Source: Deltaproteobacteria bacterium
GTDB lineage: Bacteria; Desulfobacterota; Desulfarculia; Adiutricales; Adiutricaceae
NCBI GenBank assembly: GCA_031278635.1
Contig: JAITKA010000048.1
Coordinates: forward strand, 1-46,247
Direction of reading: 5' to 3'
DNA length: 46,247 bases
How positions within the stretch are numbered: position 1 is the stretch's first letter; every line of letters begins with the position of its first letter. The position numbers and the translations under genes are program-made. The notes below the pieces were generated by a model. That model had not been told where the DNA came from, ran no database searches, and was given only the letters and a program-made list of their open reading frames with translations. Shown one piece after another: positions 42,318 through 46,247 of the stretch.

Positions 42318-43507
42318 GCCCCAAAAAAAACCCCCCATCGCCCGGCCCCGTGGCCACTGGCCTTTCGGTCTTTCTGGCCCTCCACGCCGGGGAATACCGA
42401 AACAAGGCCATCGGCCTTCTGGCCAACCAGGCCTCCGTCGGGCCGGGCTACCGCCACGCCCTGGAACTCCTGGACGAGAAAATGCCCGGGGCCATAAAAA
42501 AGGTCTTTTCCCCCCAGCACGGTTTCGCGGGCGAGAAACAGGACAACATGATCGAGTCGGGTCACTCCCGCCTCCCCGACGGCAGGCCCGTCCACAGCCT
42601 CTACGCCGACAAGCGCAAGCCCGACCCCCAATCCCTCTCCGGCCTCGACGTTTTCATGGTCGACCTCCAGGACGTGGGGACCCGCGTCTACACCTTCGCC
42701 CACACCGTGAACCTCGCCCTCGAGGCCTGCGCCGAGGCGGGCCTCGAGGTCCTCGTCCTCGACAGGCCCAACCCCATAGGCGGCCTCGGGATCGAGGGTA
42801 ACCTCCTTGACCCGGACTGCCGCTCCTTCGTGGGCCTCCAGCCCGTCCCCATGCGCCACTCGCTGACCATGGCCGAGCTGGCCATTTTCGCCAACTCCCG
42901 CCTCCCCAAGCCGGCCCGCCTGACCGTCATCCCCATGGCCGGCTGGGACCGCGGCATGTACTTCCCCCAAACCGGCCTAAACTGGGTCATGCCCTCGCCC
43001 AACCTCCCGGACCCCGCCACCGCCTGGCTCTACCCCGGCGCCGTCGTCTGGGAGGGCACCAACGTCTCCGAGGGCCGGGGCACCACCAGGCCCTTCCACC
43101 TTTTCGGGGCCCCGTACGTCGATTCCGCCACCCTGGCCGCCGACCTGAAAGCCCTGAACCTCCCCGATCTCGCCTTCCGCCAGGCCTCCTTCCAACCGAC
43201 TTTCAACAAATGGGCCGAACGTACCTGCCACGGGCTCGAACTCTACCCCTTGGGTCCCGCCTTCAAACCCTACCTGACGGCCCTCTCCATCCTACAGATA
43301 ATCCTAAGGCGCTGGCCCGGGGACTTTAAACTGAAGGATCCCCCCTACGAGTACGAGTTCGAAACGCGCCCCATCGACCTAATCCTCGGCCGCCTGGGCC
43401 TCTTCGATGCCCTGGCGTCCGGCATCCCGGCCAAGGACCTTTGCGACTCCTTCGCGCCCGAGCTAAAGGCCTTCGCCCGGGAAATAAAAACGGTCAGGAT
43501 TTACTGA
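42314..43507 (+). CDS. DUF1343 protein, NamZ-type exo-beta-N-acetylmuramidase
   Basis: The 397-residue product matches the DUF1343 family, whose characterised member NamZ releases terminal MurNAc from peptidoglycan fragments. Family features seen are IGLLANQASVG, the segment KVFSPQHGFAG, then VFMVDLQDVGTRVYTF, VLDRPNPIGG, MRHSLTMAELA and WEGTNVSEGRGTTRPFHLFGAPYVD. No clear signal peptide is present: the N-terminus SPKKNPPSPGPVATGL is not hydrophobic, so the enzyme may act in the cytosol in wall recycling. The start is the ATG at 42314, overlapping the mutM stop by four bases. The open frame that extends far upstream is antisense-like read-through of mutM in another frame. Confidence 0.9.
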   Translation: MSPKKNPPSPGPVATGLSVFLALHAGEYRNKAIGLLANQASVGPGYRHALELLDEKMPGAIKKVFSPQHGFAGEKQDNMIESGHSRLPDGRPVHSLYADKRKPDPQSLSGLDVFMVDLQDVGTRVYTFAHTVNLALEACAEAGLEVLVLDRPNPIGGLGIEGNLLDPDCRSFVGLQPVPMRHSLTMAELAIFANSRLPKPARLTVIPMAGWDRGMYFPQTGLNWVMPSPNLPDPATAWLYPGAVVWEGTNVSEGRGTTRPFHLFGAPYVDSATLAADLKALNLPDLAFRQASFQPTFNKWAERTCHGLELYPLGPAFKPYLTALSILQIILRRWPGDFKLKDPPYEYEFETRPIDLILGRLGLFDALASGIPAKDLCDSFAPELKAFAREIKTVRIY

Positions 43508-43530
43508 AAACCCGCCCGCCAAAATAATTT

Positions 43531-43569
43531 GGCCCGGCCCGGCTCCAATCTCTGGAACCGGTCCGGGCC
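43531..43569. terminator. Long imperfect hairpin between convergent genes
   Basis: GGCCCGG/CCGGGCC outer arms with an inner TCCA/TGGA helix. On the minus strand it is followed by AAATTATTTT, so it may end the CODH transcript; on the plus strand it follows the DUF1343 gene by 24 bases without a T-tract. Confidence 0.5.
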
Positions 43570-43649
43570 GGGGACGCCCTTGGATGATGGGGATTACACT
43601 CGAAGCATGTCTGATATGTTATTTTTAGGTGGGATCATTAGGCATAATG

Positions 43650-46010
43650 TTATTTGATACCAAGGGCGGACCTCTTGGAATTTATGATCCCGGATACCTC
43701 CTCGGCCGCGGCCACGGGGTCGGGCCGATACCTTATGGACCCACCGTACTTCTCGGCGAAACTCTTGTCCAAGAAATCGTTCATCATCGGCAGGCCCTGG
43801 ATGGGCAGGGTCACCCCCAAAACCACGTCGATCCCGGAGGCGGCGAAATAGAAGCAGGCGGCCACGATCTGCTCGCTCGTCCAGCCGGGCGCGGCCACGG
43901 CGGCCGGGATGTCCTTCATCCCGCCAAGCGAGCCCGATTTGGCCAGCTCGGCCATGGCCAGGAGGAGCCTGGAATTGTCCACGCAGGAGCCCATGTGGAG
44001 CGCGGGCGGAAGGCCCCGCTTTTCGCAAAAGGCTTTCAGCTTTGGCCCGGCCCCCTCCGCCGCCGCCTGGGTCAAAAGCCCGGCCCGGCCGCAAGCCATG
44101 GCCGCGCAGCCGGTGGTCATGACCAAAACGTCGTCTTTGATCAAAGCCCTGGCCAGATCCACGTGGGGGTCCTCCCCGCTCGCCCCGGGCACGGTCCGCA
44201 CGTTATTGCAGCCGATGATCCCGGCCACCCCCTTGATCTCCCCGGCCGCTATGGCCGCGGCCAGCGGCCCCAGCGGGCCGGACCCGTTGGCCCCCAGAAT
44301 CTTCCCCAGCGACTCCAGGCCGTAGCCGACCATGACGCTGGACTGGCCCTCGGGGATGTTGACCTCCTTGCGGTTGGGGAAATTGTCCGCGGCGATTCTC
44401 AGGATTTCCCTCGCCCGCTCGCCCGCGTCGACGTCGCTCACCTCCATGGCCCTATTGTTGGCCGCCCCGTCGAACCTGGCCTTGCCCATGGTGGTGATTA
44501 ATTTGGTGTGGTAGCACTCGCAGATCTTGCCCAACGCCTCCATGGCGCACTGGGCGTCGACGACCAAGACGTCCACCGCCCCCGTGACCACGGCCAATTC
44601 CTGCTGCAGGTAATCCCCGGCCCCGGACAGCCCGTGGCGCTCCTGGATTTCCGACCCCGTGGCGCACATGCCCGAGATCCTGATGCCCTCGGCGCCCTTG
44701 CCCTTGGCGTAGGCCACCATGTCCGGCTCCGCCGCGGCCTCGATCAGCTTTTCCGCCAAAAGCGGGTACTGGCCGTGGACGACCACGTTCACCTCGGTCC
44801 CGGACAACGCGCCCAAATTGACCGTGGACTCCCTTGGCGTCGGCGCCCCAAAGAAAACGTCCTGTATCTCGGTACTTATGATCGAGGAGCTCCAGCCGTC
44901 CGAGATGGCGCAGCGAACCCCCTGGAACATGAGGTTCCGGTAATCCTGATCCACGCCCATGTGGGTCCGGTGCATGATCTCGACCGCCTCGCGGTTGATG
45001 CCCCTCGGTTTCACCCCTTGCTCGGTCCACCTATCATAAGCGTCTTTGGGGGCGAGTTTCAAGTATTCAAGTTCCCCGTGCTGCCCGCCCCATTCCCTCA
45101 GACATTTTTCGGCCACCTCCTTGGCCAGTTCCCTCACCCCCAGGCTCCCCCAGTCGCCCAGCCCAAGGTTCTTTCCCATGGCCCGCAGCTTTTCCTCGTC
45201 CTTTATCCCATATTCCCCGGTCACCCCGTTCCCCACGTCCTGGAGCGTTTCCACCAAGTCCAACCCATGATCCGAGTGGGCCGCCGACCCCGCCGAGATC
45301 ATCCTGATGAGGTTCCTCATGACGATGGTCTCAGGCGTGGCCCCGCAAAGCCCTATCCTCGTGTCCGGCTCGCTGCCGTCCTTAATGGCCTTCGTGAGCG
45401 GTATCCTGCAGGGCCCCTGCGAGCAAATCTTGCAACAGATGCCCTCCGTCCCGATGTTGCACGGCTTCATCTTGGCCGCCCTGTCGAAAATCGTCGCCTG
45501 CCCCTTTTCCCTGGCCAGCCCCAGCATCCGGATCGTCACCGGGTCGCCGCTTTCCGCCTTAGGCTCGGCCTTCCTCGGGGCCGGCGGCGCGGGCGCCGCC
45601 TCGGCCGCCGATGAAGCCTCGGCTTTCGGGGGCGGGGGCTCGGCCGCCTTGGGGGCCTCGGCCAGGGTCAGCTCCGCCTTCACCGGTGCCGGTGGCTCGG
45701 CGGCCTTTGGGGCCTCCGCCACGGGCGCCTCCGCCTTCGGGGCCGCCTCGGCGGGCTTGGGCGCCTCGGCCGCCGGCGCCTCGGCCTTCGGGGCCGCCTC
45801 GGCGGCCTTGGGGCTCCCGGACAAAGCGGCGCCGGCTTTCTTGGTCGAATTTATAATCGTCTCCAAAAGGGCCAGCTCCTGGGCGGCGTTGTCCGCAGCC
45901 GCCTGGGCCTTGTCCTTGGCCCCCTTCAGGATCACCTCCAATAGGGCCAGTTCCTTGGAGGCGCTGTCGGCCGCCGCCTCGAGTTGTTTGAGTTTCTGAT
46001 CTTCGCTCAT
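43650..46010 (-). CDS. cooS: Divergent CooS-type Ni-Fe carbon monoxide dehydrogenase homologue with N-terminal extension
   Basis: The 786-residue protein belongs to the CODH/HCP superfamily. After an N-terminal extension (1-155: two repeated amphipathic helices, then a Lys/Glu/Ala/Pro linker), the CODH core begins. D/B-cluster Cys are 184, 192, 193, 196, 201 and 222. C-cluster Cys equivalents of C. hydrogenoformans Cys333, 446, 476 and 526 are Cys488, 601, 635 and 676. However, HGH reads HGQ (Gln414 at the His261 position), the CC pair reads CA (Ala450 at Cys295), the Lys563 position is Gln714, and the proton-relay His99/His102 positions are Asp251/Glu254. Spacing supports this: 38 residues from 450 to 488 and 113 from 488 to 601, as in known CODHs. 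The ATG has GGGAGG upstream. No CooC, CooF or ACS gene is in the window. CO oxidation cannot be assumed. Confidence 0.9.
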   Translation of the reverse strand: MSEDQKLKQLEAAADSASKELALLEVILKGAKDKAQAAADNAAQELALLETIINSTKKAGAALSGSPKAAEAAPKAEAPAAEAPKPAEAAPKAEAPVAEAPKAAEPPAPVKAELTLAEAPKAAEPPPPKAEASSAAEAAPAPPAPRKAEPKAESGDPVTIRMLGLAREKGQATIFDRAAKMKPCNIGTEGICCKICSQGPCRIPLTKAIKDGSEPDTRIGLCGATPETIVMRNLIRMISAGSAAHSDHGLDLVETLQDVGNGVTGEYGIKDEEKLRAMGKNLGLGDWGSLGVRELAKEVAEKCLREWGGQHGELEYLKLAPKDAYDRWTEQGVKPRGINREAVEIMHRTHMGVDQDYRNLMFQGVRCAISDGWSSSIISTEIQDVFFGAPTPRESTVNLGALSGTEVNVVVHGQYPLLAEKLIEAAAEPDMVAYAKGKGAEGIRISGMCATGSEIQERHGLSGAGDYLQQELAVVTGAVDVLVVDAQCAMEALGKICECYHTKLITTMGKARFDGAANNRAMEVSDVDAGERAREILRIAADNFPNRKEVNIPEGQSSVMVGYGLESLGKILGANGSGPLGPLAAAIAAGEIKGVAGIIGCNNVRTVPGASGEDPHVDLARALIKDDVLVMTTGCAAMACGRAGLLTQAAAEGAGPKLKAFCEKRGLPPALHMGSCVDNSRLLLAMAELAKSGSLGGMKDIPAAVAAPGWTSEQIVAACFYFAASGIDVVLGVTLPIQGLPMMNDFLDKSFAEKYGGSIRYRPDPVAAAEEVSGIINSKRSALGIK

Positions 46011-46247
46011 ATAGCTTCCCTCCCAAAGGTAACGAAATTACGCCCATGCTCGCGTAACCCTTCGCCCACTACCGGGTTTGTTAATCGAAAAGGCCCCACG
46101 GGCCCATCTCCGCGCCCGCGCAAAAAAAAAGACCGCCCCAGGTTAAACCCTGGAACAGCCTTCTTGGCCTGGCATATATTTCCAATAAACCGCCTCAGGC
46201 CCTAAGCCGTGGCGATTTTCCCGCGCGAAATGACCCACCCCAAGTTC
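46011..46247. other. Right flank upstream of the CODH gene
   Basis: No gene seen. A minus-strand hairpin CCAGG/CCTGG (46153-46138) is followed seven bases later by nine T (46130-46122). It may terminate a gene beyond the right edge. The CODH promoter should lie between it and 46010 but I cannot define it. Confidence 0.35.

Noticed and set aside
44508-45614. 368-codon plus-strand open frame opposite cooS
   Set aside because: Arg/His/Pro-rich shadow of the CODH gene, whose own frame has all cluster Cys motifs.
43650-46010. Hybrid cluster protein (hydroxylamine reductase) instead of CODH
   Set aside because: The B/D-cluster Cys arrangement, the VVDAQC and GCNN motifs and overall length match CooS. 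HCP lacks this order, though function may still differ.

Overview
The window looks like a chromosomal segment of a GC-rich, anaerobic Gram-negative bacterium, most likely of the Desulfobacterota (former Deltaproteobacteria). This is an inference from gene content: an anaerobic Ni-Fe carbon monoxide dehydrogenase homologue, an NtrC-type sigma-54 two-component system, bacteriohemerythrin, cobamide biosynthesis genes and Sel1-repeat proteins. No rRNA, tRNA or CRISPR array is visible. Genes use GTG and TTG starts freely, many are coupled by 4-base overlaps, and several obvious open frames must be shortened to their real starts.

Layout. 1-0.9 kb is an AT-rich stretch with no convincing gene. 0.9-6.7 kb (minus strand) carries a CsoR-type metal regulator, an NtrC-like regulator with its histidine kinase, and glucose-6-phosphate isomerase. 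7.2-7.9 kb has a near-consensus promoter, a long leader and a small hypothetical gene. 7.9-13.3 kb (minus) is a series of housekeeping and hypothetical genes: a YfcE-like phosphodiesterase, a membrane protein, 4-alpha-glucanotransferase, an orphan fumarase beta subunit and bacteriohemerythrin. Several of these are followed by long perfect palindromes with no T-tract. 13.8-18.8 kb (plus) is a tightly coupled HIT-mutS-amidase operon.

18.8-23.9 kb is a gene-poor accessory island. It holds a candidate small RNA, duplicated and dispersed repeats, a 94-base stem-loop element, and a RelE-like/UvrD helicase fusion with a tandem-repeat linker. 23.9-26.9 kb (minus) is a radical SAM - double GNAT - membrane protein operon behind a near-consensus promoter. 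27.2-35.4 kb has two Sel1-repeat proteins flanking a plus-strand trio: a secreted protein, a 1498-residue membrane protein of unknown function and a small cytosolic protein. 35.4-37.0 kb is an array of about 413-base tandem repeats with conserved stems and variable loops.

37.5-41.4 kb holds cobalt-type ECF transporter parts (cbiO, cbiQ) divergent from cobamide genes cbiB and cobD. 41.5-43.5 kb is mutM translationally coupled to a DUF1343/NamZ-type muramidase. 43.6-46.0 kb (minus) is a divergent CooS-type CODH. It has a duplicated-helix plus Ala/Pro/Glu-rich N-terminal extension, and substitutions at the positions that align with both ligands of the unique Fe of the C-cluster and with the catalytic lysine. 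I regard this CODH, the repeat array and the RelE-UvrD fusion as the most interesting items.
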